Source: Hyphococcus sp. (GTDB taxonomy: Bacteria > Pseudomonadota > Alphaproteobacteria > Caulobacterales > Parvularculaceae). From it: a stretch of DNA of 64,000 bases. Position 1 is the first letter of the stretch. Each line of letters opens with the position of its first letter. The stretch is taken from contig JANQJK010000010.1 in NCBI GenBank assembly GCA_028281665.1, positions 97,637 through 161,636 of the forward strand, read 5' to 3'. The notes under the pieces are model-generated. The model ran no database searches and was not told the DNA's origin. It saw only the letters and a program-made list of their open reading frames with translations. Made by a program: the position numbers and the translations under genes. Positions 45,819-55,135 of this stretch are shown in pieces.

Positions 45819-45962
45819 ATGTTCGGCGCCTTGGAGCGCGGCCAGCGAAACCCGACAATCGTTTCGCTCTATGAGCTGGCGCAGGCGCTTGGCGTCGATT
45901 ATCTGGAGCTGCTGAAGCCCGACCCTGACTGGGACAAGGCGAAAAGCCGTCGAAAGCGTTAA
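45819..45962 (+). pseudogene. C-terminal fragment of an Xre-family regulator
   Basis: The frame codes FGALERGQRNPTIVSLYELAQALGVDYLELLKP, the second half of a standard HTH_3 domain with a short basic tail. The first two helices are missing upstream, so the gene is truncated. It abuts the tracrRNA terminator. Confidence 0.7.
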
Positions 45963-45980
45963 ATGGACATTGCTGCGCAT

Positions 45981-46007
45981 AAAACAAAAGGCGAGCCGAA
46001 GCTCGCC
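45981..46007 (-). terminator. tracrRNA terminator
   Basis: Stem GGCGAGC (45990-45996) pairs with GCTCGCC (46001-46007) around a TTCG loop in the minus-strand RNA, followed by TTTTGTTTT (45989-45981). Confidence 0.85.
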
Positions 46008-46096
46008 CTTTGATCTTAAAAAAGATTTTGTGCCCTTAATGGGCTTGTTAACGGGCGGTCCTCGATTCCTAAGCGGCTAAGCTTTTAGATCACCCG
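45983..46096 (-). ncRNA. tracrRNA (candidate)
   Basis: Read on the minus strand, bases 46084-46055 carry an anti-repeat that matches the array repeat core (AGCTTAGCCG, GGAATCGAGGACC) with one mismatch, so it can pair with crRNA read from the array's minus strand. A GCCC/GGGC hairpin and a Rho-independent terminator follow. A promoter fits upstream: TTGCCG (46131-46126), a 17-base spacer and TATAAA (46108-46103). Predicted RNA about 114 nt. It lies divergently before cas9, as in many type II-C loci. Confidence 0.85.
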
Positions 46097-46102
46097 TTTT
46101 TA

Positions 46103-46131
46103 TTTATAGTTGCATAATATGATTTCGGCAA
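46103..46131 (-). promoter_or_regulatory. tracrRNA promoter
   Basis: TTGCCG at 46131-46126 and TATAAA at 46108-46103 with 17-base spacing, minus strand. The cas9 ATG is only 19 bases from the -35 on the other strand, so cas9 transcription must use overlapping DNA. Confidence 0.6.
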
Positions 46132-46149
46132 GCAGAGTCTATACTTGCT

Positions 46150-49100
46150 ATGTCTATAAATACGCCCTCATCCCCTTACCGTCTAGGCCTTGATGTAGGC
46201 TCGAATTCCATCGGCTGGTGTGCTGTGAAGCTGACGCCCGATGAAGGGCACTCGGAAAAATCGTCGCGGTACAGGCCCAGCGGCGTCCTGGATGCGGGCG
46301 TGCGGATTCTGACGCCGAACGAGGAAGCGGGTCGCGAGCCGGGAAAGCCGGGCAAAACCCCAACCCTGGCAAAAAAGCGCCGTGATAAGCGCTCCGCCCG
46401 CCGCCGCCGCGACCGTTTTGTGCGGCGCCAGAAACGGTTGATGCAGGTTCTTGCTGAAGCGGGGTTGATGCCGAAAGCTGAAGAGAAAATACCGCATCGG
46501 GAAACCTGTCCCGAACCGTTTGCATCGCTCTTAGACGCCAAATTGGCGAAAGAAGGCGACAGCGCTTGCAAGGCGCTGGAAAAACTCGACCCCTATTGGC
46601 TTCGTGTGGTGGCGCTGGACGAACGTCTTGAACCTTATGAACTTGGTCGGGCGATCTTTCATCTGGGTCAGCGCCGGGGGTTCAAATCCAATCGTCTCGC
46701 CGACTCCGATGACAACGAGAAAAGCGCCATGAAGACGGGCATGCGCGACCTACAGGAGGCGCTCGACAGCAATGGCGCGCGCACCTTGGGCGAATTCCTC
46801 GCCAAACGTCACCGGCGGGATAAGCATGGCAATCGTGTTGACGACAGCGAGCCCGAATCCGTGCGCTTTCGTCCAACCGCGCAAGGGGCAAAAAACCTCT
46901 ACGAATTCTATCCGACGCGCGACATGATCGAAAGCGAGCTTGACGAGATATGGAAACATCAACGCCCTCATCATGACCAGCTAACGGATGACGTCCTTAC
47001 GAAAATAAAGCGCGCTGTCATTGAACAGCGCGACCTCAAAAAGCCCATCGTCGGGCGATGCACTTTGCGACCGGAACTAAATAAAACTGAACAATACGGC
47101 CTTGAGATTGATCTTGGCGAGCGGGCTCCCAAGGCGCATCCGCTGTTTCAGCGTTTTCGCATCTTGCAGGATGTAAGCCAGCTCATGGTGACAAGGCCCG
47201 GAAAGGTCAGCCGCCCGCTAACCTTGCAGGAACGGGACGCGATTGTCGGAAAACTCATGTCGCAAGGCGGGAATAACATTAGCTTCGAAAAGTTGAGGAA
47301 AGCCGCAAAGTTTCCCGACGACGCCCGGTTCAATTACGAACTTTCCGGGCGCGGCGGATTCCAGCCCGATCAGACTGCTGCAAAGCTAGGCATGAACAAG
47401 GCATTCGGAAAGCAATGGCGCAGTATTCCGCGCAAACGTCAGATTGAGATTGTGGAACGCCTGCTCGCGACAGAGAACCCGGATAAGCTTATCGATTGGC
47501 TGCAATCGGAATGCGGGCTTGATGCGGAAAAAGCCGAAGCGGTTTCGGAAACGCGCCTGCCTCAAGGCTATGGCGCATTTGGCCGGGGCGTTCTCGCCGA
47601 CCTCGTCAAAGTCATGGAAGCGGAAAGCGTTGAGGACCATGATCGAAATACCGGCGAGGTTTATGCACGGCCAATTCTTTACAGCGAAGCCGTTCAAAAA
47701 CTCGATCTGCATCACTCCGACCTTCGCGGTCCTGGCGATGCGGCGCGTCTAGCCTATTACGGCGAAGTGTTGCCACGCCACGTTATATCCAAACCGGATG
47801 CGCCGAAGGGCAGCCAGGAAAATATCGGGCGCGTTCCCAATCCGACTGTGCATATTGGCCTCAACCAGATACGCAAGATCGTCAATGCGCTGATCGACGA
47901 ATACGGCCCGCCGACGGAAATTGTCATTGAACTCGCTCGCGAGTTGAAACTGAACAAAAAACGCAAGGATGAAATTCAGCGCGAAAACAGGGAAAACGAA
48001 AAGAAAAATGCGGACCGGAAAGCGTTGCTGGAAAGGCTGGGCGTTGCGGATACATATGACGCGCGGCTTCGTTTGCGGCTCTTTGATGAACTTCCCGCCG
48101 ATGAACGTGTCTGTGTGTTTTCAGGAAAGCCTTTATCCGTCGAAAAATTATTCGATGGTTCAACCGAGATTGAACACATCCTGCCGCATTCGCAAACACT
48201 CGACGACAGCTTCATGAACAAAGTGCTGTGTTCGCGCGAAGCGAACCGGCGCAAGGGAAACCGCGCTCCGGCGGAGGCATGGTCCGGTGAAGAATTGCAG
48301 GCAATCGTCGAACGGGCCGAGCGCCTGTTTCAGAAAAAGGCATGGCGGTTTCAACCGGACGCCATGAAGCGATTTGAGGCGGACGGCGGATTCCTTGCGC
48401 GCCAGTTGATTGACACGCAGCATATGGCGCGGCTTGCAAAAACCTATCTTGAGCAGGTTTGCGGACAGGTTTGGGCGCCGCCGGGGCGTTTGACCGCAAT
48501 GTTGCGCGCAAAATGGGGCCTCAACAGCCTCTTGCCCGACCATAATTTTACGGATGCAAATCAGCCAAAGAATCGCAAGGATCACCGGCATCACGCCATT
48601 GACGCCTTTGTCGTCGCCTGCACCGACAGGGGCCTTATCAACCGTATTGCCCGCGCTTCCGGTCAGGCCGAGGAACTCGATATTGACAGGCTGTTTCCAA
48701 AAGACAGCTTCCCGGAGCCTTATGATGGTTTCCGCGATGATTTATTTGTTCGCCTCGAAACACTGATTATCAGTCATAAGCTGGACCATGGCCTGCCGCC
48801 GGGCACGCAAAGTAATGTGCATGTTACGTCAGGCCAATTACACGAAGAAACGGCCTATGGGCTGGTGGACGAAGAAATTGACGGCAAGCATTATAACTTG
48901 GTGATGCGCAAGGCAGTTGACGCTTTGACAAAAAATGAAATCGGACGGATACGAGATGACAATTTGCGCGCGGAATTGCAGCAAGTTGCCTATGAAGCTG
49001 AAGGCGCTGGTAAAAAACTCAGCGATGCTTTGGCGGAATTCGGAGAAGAGAAGGGCATTCGCCGCGTCCGGATTCTGAAAACGGAAAAGTCAGTTCGTAT

Positions 49101-49536
49101 CGTTCGGCATGGAAACGGGTTTACGAAGGCTTATTCGCCGGGCGGCAATCATCGTGTTGAAATCTATGAACTGCCGGATGGCGAATGGGCGGGTGAAGGC
49201 GTGACGATGTACGACGCCAATCAGCCGGAATTTACGCCCGTGTGGAAAAAAGAAAACCCACAATCGAAGCTCGTCATGCGCGTGCATAATGGCGATTTAA
49301 TCGAGGGCGATTTCGGTGAAGGCCGTAGAGTTTGCCGCGTTTACCGGCTTGAACCTTCGGCAAAACGGATACGTCTCGCCTATCACAATGAAGCCGGAAG
49401 CATCGATCAGCGGCACAACGATTCAGAAGATCCGTTAAGGTGGATTTTCGGCACCTATGCTCGCCTAAAAGAAGCCAAGGCGCGCCGTGTGCGTGTTGAT
49501 GTATTGGGGCGAATTCATCCGGCAAAAGACAAGTAA
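46150..49536 (+). CDS. cas9: CRISPR-associated endonuclease Cas9, type II-C
   Basis: An 1128-residue Cas9, in the size range of type II-C enzymes. RuvC-I is LGLDVGSNSIGW (D15). An Arg-rich bridge helix lies at residues 74-97. RuvC-II is IVIELARELK (E594), HNH is EIEHILPHSQ (H676), and RuvC-III is HHAIDAFVVA (H815, D818). All catalytic residues are present, so double-strand cleavage should be intact. The C-terminal PAM-interacting region (about 900-1128) is not recognisable, so the PAM cannot be read. It precedes cas1 by 36 bases; there is no csn2 or cas4. Confidence 0.98.
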   Translation: MSINTPSSPYRLGLDVGSNSIGWCAVKLTPDEGHSEKSSRYRPSGVLDAGVRILTPNEEAGREPGKPGKTPTLAKKRRDKRSARRRRDRFVRRQKRLMQVLAEAGLMPKAEEKIPHRETCPEPFASLLDAKLAKEGDSACKALEKLDPYWLRVVALDERLEPYELGRAIFHLGQRRGFKSNRLADSDDNEKSAMKTGMRDLQEALDSNGARTLGEFLAKRHRRDKHGNRVDDSEPESVRFRPTAQGAKNLYEFYPTRDMIESELDEIWKHQRPHHDQLTDDVLTKIKRAVIEQRDLKKPIVGRCTLRPELNKTEQYGLEIDLGERAPKAHPLFQRFRILQDVSQLMVTRPGKVSRPLTLQERDAIVGKLMSQGGNNISFEKLRKAAKFPDDARFNYELSGRGGFQPDQTAAKLGMNKAFGKQWRSIPRKRQIEIVERLLATENPDKLIDWLQSECGLDAEKAEAVSETRLPQGYGAFGRGVLADLVKVMEAESVEDHDRNTGEVYARPILYSEAVQKLDLHHSDLRGPGDAARLAYYGEVLPRHVISKPDAPKGSQENIGRVPNPTVHIGLNQIRKIVNALIDEYGPPTEIVIELARELKLNKKRKDEIQRENRENEKKNADRKALLERLGVADTYDARLRLRLFDELPADERVCVFSGKPLSVEKLFDGSTEIEHILPHSQTLDDSFMNKVLCSREANRRKGNRAPAEAWSGEELQAIVERAERLFQKKAWRFQPDAMKRFEADGGFLARQLIDTQHMARLAKTYLEQVCGQVWAPPGRLTAMLRAKWGLNSLLPDHNFTDANQPKNRKDHRHHAIDAFVVACTDRGLINRIARASGQAEELDIDRLFPKDSFPEPYDGFRDDLFVRLETLIISHKLDHGLPPGTQSNVHVTSGQLHEETAYGLVDEEIDGKHYNLVMRKAVDALTKNEIGRIRDDNLRAELQQVAYEAEGAGKKLSDALAEFGEEKGIRRVRILKTEKSVRIVRHGNGFTKAYSPGGNHRVEIYELPDGEWAGEGVTMYDANQPEFTPVWKKENPQSKLVMRVHNGDLIEGDFGEGRRVCRVYRLEPSAKRIRLAYHNEAGSIDQRHNDSEDPLRWIFGTYARLKEAKARRVRVDVLGRIHPAKDK

Positions 49537-49572
49537 TAGACAATAAAGACCTCTTCGCCATAGTAATGAACT

Positions 49573-50472
49573 ATGGTTGGCCGTGTAGTGGATATCAGCG
49601 AAGACGGGCGGCACCTTGCCAAGGACCGCGGATTCCTTGTCGTATCGGAAAGCGGCAAGGAAATCGGCCGCTTGCCGCTCGATGACCTCGCCGCCGTCAT
49701 CGCCAACGCTCATGGCCTGACTTTTTCAAAGAACCTTCTCACCGCGCTCGCCGAACGGAATGTGCCCTTTGTGTTCTGCAGATCAAACCACATGCCTGTT
49801 GGCTATCTACAACCGGCGAATAGTCATCATGAACAAGCCGGACGCATGGCCGACCAAGCTGCGGCGACACTTCCCACCAAGAAACGCCTATGGGCGGAAA
49901 TTGTCCGTTCCAAGATCGAACAGCAAGCCGATGCGCTTAGATTCGCAGGAGCAGAAGCCGGAGCCTTCGCGCTTCTGGCTCGAAAGGTTCGGTCCGGCGA
50001 CCCGGATAATGTAGAAGCTCAGGCTGCGCGCCGATATTGGCCCCTAATGTTCGGTCCAGAGTTTCGCCGCCAACATGACGCTGATGGCGCGAATGCTTTG
50101 CTAAACTACGGCTATGCGATTTTACGATCCGGCGCGGCCCGCGCTGTCATGTCGGCTGGACTTCACCCAAGCTTTGCGCTCGCGCACATCAATAGAGGGA
50201 ATGCCTTCGGTCTTGTCGATGACATGATGGAGCCGTTCCGTCCGCAAGTCGATTTGATGGTCAAAGAGCTTATCGACCAGGGATATGAGGAGATCACTTC
50301 CGAAGCCAAACGCGAATTAGCAGGCGTGCTGACTACCGACATGATGAGCGAGCGTGGGGCAACCCCGGTCTTTGTCTGTATGGAGCGGCTTGCGTTCTCG
50401 CTTGCGCAATGTTTCGCCAAGGAAGCAAAAAACCTGGAGCTTCCACGCCGCGCTCTGCCGCTGGAACGATGA
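49573..50472 (+). CDS. cas1: CRISPR integrase Cas1, type II
   Basis: A 299-residue type II Cas1. The metal-binding triad is visible as E148 (NVEAQAARRYW), H205 (FALAHINRGN) and E220 (MMEPFRPQVD). It forms the spacer integrase with Cas2. The start at ATG 49573 lacks a strong Shine-Dalgarno. Confidence 0.97.
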   Translation: MVGRVVDISEDGRHLAKDRGFLVVSESGKEIGRLPLDDLAAVIANAHGLTFSKNLLTALAERNVPFVFCRSNHMPVGYLQPANSHHEQAGRMADQAAATLPTKKRLWAEIVRSKIEQQADALRFAGAEAGAFALLARKVRSGDPDNVEAQAARRYWPLMFGPEFRRQHDADGANALLNYGYAILRSGAARAVMSAGLHPSFALAHINRGNAFGLVDDMMEPFRPQVDLMVKELIDQGYEEITSEAKRELAGVLTTDMMSERGATPVFVCMERLAFSLAQCFAKEAKNLELPRRALPLER

Positions 50473-50475
50473 CAG

Positions 50476-50823
50476 ATGCCTACACCTGTTCGCACGCACT
50501 TGAGCGGATATAGGCTTATGTGGCTCTATGTGATGTTTGACTTGCCGGTCGGGACGAAAAAGGAACGCAAGGCGGCGACCCGATTTCGCAAATTCCTTCT
50601 CGATGAAGGATTCGAAATGGCCCAGTTTTCGGTGTATCTTCGCTTCGCAGCGAGCAAAGAAGCGGCGGAGACTTATATTCAGAAAGTCCGCCGTTCTCTC
50701 CCGCCGAGCGGCAAAGTTCACATCGTTACACTGACCGATAAGCAATACGCGAATGCACGGATATTTACAGGAAGAAAAAGTGAACGGAGGTCCGGAAATC
50801 CGGATCAATTGGCGCTTTTCTAG
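50476..50823 (+). CDS. cas2: CRISPR-associated Cas2
   Basis: A 115-residue protein three bases after cas1. It has the ferredoxin-like start RLMWLYVMFDLPVGTKKERKAA, the middle FEMAQFSVYLRFA, and the C-terminal extension SGNPDQLALF typical of type II Cas2. It bridges Cas1 dimers during spacer insertion. Confidence 0.96.
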   Translation: MPTPVRTHLSGYRLMWLYVMFDLPVGTKKERKAATRFRKFLLDEGFEMAQFSVYLRFAASKEAAETYIQKVRRSLPPSGKVHIVTLTDKQYANARIFTGRKSERRSGNPDQLALF

Positions 50824-50851
50824 CTGTTCATGGGTTGGTTTTTCGAGTTTT

Positions 50852-50884
50852 CACAAGAAAAAGGCCCTGATTTCTCAGGGCCTT
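50852..50884 (-). terminator. Intrinsic terminator between cas2 and the array, minus orientation
   Basis: AAGGCCCTGA (50861-50870) pairs perfectly with TCAGGGCCTT (50875-50884). The T-run is on the minus strand (A-run at 50856-50862), so it stops transcripts coming from the array, not from cas2. Confidence 0.8.
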
Positions 50885-50896
50885 AGTGTGACATCT

Positions 50897-53800
50897 AGCT
50901 TAGCCGATTAGGAATCGAGGACCAACCGCAACGAAACCGGGGCTGTCCGACTTGTGGCGCAAGCTTAGCCGATTAGGAATCGAGGACCAACCGCAACACC
51001 GAGAGATCGATATCACGTGATTTCGAGAGCTTAGCCGATTAGGAATCGAGGACCAACCGCAACCGACAAGCTGTTCAAACAACGCGATGCTGTAGCTTAG
51101 CCGATTAGGAATCGAGGACCAACCGCAACCGCGACAAGGATGGCAACATCCTGCGCGACAGCTTAGCCGATTAGGAATCGAGGACCAACCGCAACGCAAC
51201 AGCGTGCGATAACAGTCAGCGCCAAAGCTTAGCCGATTAGGAATCGAGGACCAACCGCAACGTCGAAACACTGCAGGAACTTCGGTTCGCTAGCTTAGCC
51301 GATTAGGAATCGAGGACCAACCGCAACGCGCAGGGCTGACGTCTGCGTTTCGCAGGTAGCTTAGCCGATTAGGAATCGAGGACCAACCGCAACTTCATAA
51401 CAGCTTCCCCTGTTTCCCGTGATAGCTTAGCCGATTAGGAATCGAGGACCAACCGCAACCAATCGGCATGGTGAAAACTCCATTGATGAAGCTTAGCCGA
51501 TTAGGAATCGAGGACCAACCGCAACCGTAGTCTAGCAACAGTGTGCCCGCAGCCAAGCTTAGCCGATTAGGAATCGAGGACCAACCGCAACGGGCAGGTG
51601 GACCTGGTCGTCTGGGCCGAGAGCTTAGCCGATTAGGAATCGAGGACCAACCGCAACAGTCGGAACAATGATCAACATCACCGCGAAAGCTTAGCCGATT
51701 AGGAATCGAGGACCAACCGCAACAATGATGATCATTATCCGCGCTCCATTTCAAGCTTAGCCGATTAGGAATCGAGGACCAACCGCAACACATATCGGGA
51801 TCAGCATCGAAGGACCGCGAGCTTAGCCGATTAGGAATCGAGGACCAACCGCAACGCCATGTGTGTGACATGCTCCCGCCGCCGTAGCTTAGCCGATTAG
51901 GAATCGAGGACCAACCGCAACAGATCGTCACACAAGGCGGTAAGCAATTCCAGCTTAGCCGATTAGGAATCGAGGACCAACCGCAACCCAAGAAGATACT
52001 CAACCTTATCCCATTGTAGCTTAGCCGATTAGGAATCGAGGACCAACCGCAACCTAATTTGGCTGCACCGGCGCTTGAGAATCAGCTTAGCCGATTAGGA
52101 ATCGAGGACCAACCGCAACTATAATATAAAAATGCGCCTGTAGCTCAAAAGCTTAGCCGATTAGGAATCGAGGACCAACCGCAACTCAATTTGGTTCATA
52201 TCGTCTAACGGGACAAGCTTAGCCGATTAGGAATCGAGGACCAACCGCAACCAATACGTCCTATTGGAGAAAATCGCAAGTAGCTTAGCCGATTAGGAAT
52301 CGAGGACCAACCGCAACACGCAAATGTTCAAACTGGCAAACATGTTTAGCTTAGCCGATTAGGAATCGAGGACCAACCGCAACACATGCTCATGGCCGCC
52401 ATTCGTATAGGTCAGCTTAGCCGATTAGGAATCGAGGACCAACCGCAACCGCATAGCCAATCAATCGCGTCGAGATGCCAAGCTTAGCCGATTAGGAATC
52501 GAGGACCAACCGCAACAGAAATGGCTGACCATCGTTTTCTCGCCCGAGCTTAGCCGATTAGGAATCGAGGACCAACCGCAACGACCAGATGCGCATCGTC
52601 CACGCAAGCGTTAGCTTAGCCGATTAGGAATCGAGGACCAACCGCAACGAAGGCGCCGTCGGCCAAATAGATGCGCTTAGCTTAGCCGATTAGGAATCGA
52701 GGACCAACCGCAACTGCTAGCGCGCTCTAGTAATTAAAGTTTGTAGCTTAGCCGATTAGGAATCGAGGACCAACCGCAACGTCACGATGCTGAAGCGCAA
52801 GGCGCGCCGCAGCTTAGCCGATTAGGAATCGAGGACCAACCGCAACGTCAGCGTGACGGCCGCTTCAGACGCCTTGAGCTTAGCCGATTAGGAATCGAGG
52901 ACCAACCGCAACCATATCCCAAGCCATCCATAATAAGGTTCAAGCTTAGCCGATTAGGAATCGAGGACCAACCGCAACGGGCGACGGGTCGCATCAATTC
53001 AGCGATGCAGCTTAGCCGATTAGGAATCGAGGACCAACCGCAACTGAAACGCCGGGCGAAACAAAGCACGTTGTAAGCTTAGCCGATTAGGAATCGAGGA
53101 CCAACCGCAACGGCAACGGGTCATGACCCGTCAGCCAATCCAGCTTAGCCGATTAGGAATCGAGGACCAACCGCAACCCTTCGGTTTTACGGCCGGGTTC
53201 TTCGGAAGCTTAGCCGATTAGGAATCGAGGACCAACCGCAACACCCTGGAGCTTTACACCGCGCCGCCATCGAGCTTAGCCGATTAGGAATCGAGGACCA
53301 ACCGCAACGGCGACGCGCACATTGCACGTCGAGGGTGCAGCTTAGCCGATTAGGAATCGAGGACCAACCGCAACCCCACGGCAATTGTTCCCGAAAGCGT
53401 ATCCAGCTTAGCCGATTAGGAATCGAGGACCAACCGCAACGCCGTTGAGCGTCGGACAACGCTTGTAAAGAGCTTAGCCGATTAGGAATCGAGGACCAAC
53501 CGCAACTGGTAGCGATCAGAGAGAAAAGCGCGAGCGAGCTTAGCCGATTAGGAATCGAGGACCAACCGCAACCGGCGAGCCAGTCGGTCGCTTCGGTGAG
53601 GAAGCTTAGCCGATTAGGAATCGAGGACCAACCGCAACGACCGGATCGTCATCGTCTTTCATGGGAAAGCTTAGCCGATTAGGAATCGAGGACCAACCGC
53701 AACGAAACCGGGGCTGTCCGACTTGTGGCGCATAGCTTAGCCGATTAGGAATCGAGGACCAACCGCAACGAGACGGTGGATTACAAGAACGGCTCCGGCA

Positions 53801-54133
53801 GCTTAGCCGATTAGGAATCGAGGACCAACCGCAACGTCGTCCACCAGGTAGAGCATCTTGTCCCTAGCTTAGCCGATTAGGAATCGAGGACCAACCGCAA
53901 CCGGGGAGTTGACCTCGTGTTAAGCCCAGTAGCTTAGCCGATTAGGAATCGAGGACCAACCGCAACTTCGAGACCTTCCGCAAAAACCTGACGCCAGCTT
54001 AGCCGATTAGGAATCGAGGACCAACCGCAACGGAACAGATCAATGACGCGCTTGGCTTCATAGCTTAGCCGATTAGGAATCGAGGACCAACCGCAACCGA
54101 AGTCGAAGGAACCCCCGGCGGAGCGCAAGCTTA
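50897..54133 (-). CRISPR. CRISPR array, 49 full repeats plus one truncated, 49 spacers
   Basis: The repeat is 36 bp: plus strand AGCTTAGCCGATTAGGAATC through GAGGACCAACCGCAAC, invariant at every copy I checked. The crRNA strand begins GTTGCGGTTGG. Spacers are mostly 30 bp (29-31). Full repeats start at 50897 and then about every 66 bp to 54062. The last spacer (54098-54127) is followed only by AGCTTA (54128-54133). The strand is set by the tracrRNA anti-repeat and by the terminator beside cas2. Confidence 0.97.
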
Positions 54134-54167
54134 AGAATAAAACGCCTATTTATGCCAGCTAATTTCG

Positions 54168-54545
54168 ATGACTTTTGGAAGGCTGGAAAATAGCTTGAAA
54201 AGTCATCTTTCAAATTCAAAAGGTAGAATATCAATATCGGAATTCCTGACTTTCATAATTGAAAGGTTAAGCACTTGGGAAAATGCAGGAATTATACGTG
54301 CAACGCTGAAATTAGGTGCAACGGAACCGGGCGCTTTGCAGCCTTATTGCGACTTTCGGGAATACGTTTCCGCAACGGCTGAAAATATGTTTAAGAGCGG
54401 GGCGAAAAAGAAAATTCACACAAAAGGAATCAGGGGAGCCCTTCAAATTGTTTTCGCGTCGCTAAATGACGCCGCATTAATGCCGAAAAGCGTGAAGCTG
54501 AAACTAGGCAGTAATGAAATGAAAAATGCGCTTTGCAAGATTTCC
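54168..54545 (+). pseudogene. Possible TetR-family C-terminal remnant
   Basis: The frame runs to 54770 but only residues to about 126 look real. ISEFLTFIIERLSTWENAG and GIRGALQIVFASLNDAALMP are like the ligand domain of TetR regulators, without an HTH. After about 54545 the frame reads the antisense of the integrase remnant. Function call weak. Confidence 0.35.
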
Positions 54546-54800
54546 GCTGGACATATCCACCTGAGCGAGCTTTTGTCGGGCTTCCTTGCGCGCTTCATCG
54601 GGAGTGAGCGTCCCAACACGGCCCAATGTAAGTTTGCGCAATCGGCCTTCCCGGGTCCGGTACATGACGATCCACGAGCCCAATTTCCCCGACCGGAAGC
54701 GAACGCCGAATCCTTTAAGAGAATTGTCCCAATGGGTAACGTCTTTGCCGCCCGGATCGGCGACGAGTGAGTCGACAAATCGCTTTGTGAGCTTTGGCAT
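54504..54800 (-). pseudogene. Tyrosine-recombinase integrase, N-terminal remnant
   Basis: ATG 54800 opens MPKLTKRFVDSLVADPGGKD, then WDNSLKGFGVRFRSGKLGSWIVMYR and LGRVGTLTPDEARKEARQKLAQV: the DUF4102 arm-binding domain of P4-like phage integrases. After about residue 83 the sequence loses similarity and stops, and the catalytic domain is gone. It lies next to the right end and reads away from it, as integrases of tRNA islands do. Confidence 0.85.
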
Positions 54801-54818
54801 CAAAAAGCTTCCGGCGCT

Positions 54819-54867
54819 TGTTACCCAAAATCGAAAGGCCGCTCTGGGTAACACATGGGTAACAAAA
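54819..54867. repeat. GGGTAACA motifs upstream of the integrase remnant
   Basis: An inverted copy (TTGTTACCC, 54819-54827) and two direct copies (54846-54867) precede the integrase start. They mirror the pair at 44640. Confidence 0.55.
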
Positions 54868-54993
54868 TGCAGCGTTTCAGGGCGCTATCAGTGCTAAACG
54901 ATAGCAAAACTCAGGCCAGAAATCACCAATAAAATCATATTGTTATAGTAAATCAGCGTAGTGTGGCGAAACCGTGATTTGTAGTCTGACAAT

Positions 54994-55039
54994 ATTCGTA
55001 ATGATGGGGGCGCGTGTTCGAGTCATGCAAGCGGCGCCA
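54994..55039 (+). repeat. attR-type sequence: diverged tRNA-Thr 3' half
   Basis: 46 bp with 41 matches to the tRNA 3' half at 44528-44573. The T stem still pairs (GCGTG/CATGC), i.e. with compensatory changes, so this is a former working tRNA end rather than random decay. Confidence 0.8.
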
Positions 55040-55135
55040 GAACCTTCAGAAAATCTTATTGAAATCCGCCGTATTTTAGGGGCCGGGGCCTTGCTGCGCG
55101 TGAGCGCGCGAAGGCCTGTTGGAAGCGGCTGGCTT

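Noticed and set aside
50900..54128. Long minus-strand ORFs made of repeated CGWSSIPNRLS units
   Set aside because: They are the CRISPR repeat translated in one frame; the 66-bp period is divisible by three, so frames stay open by chance.
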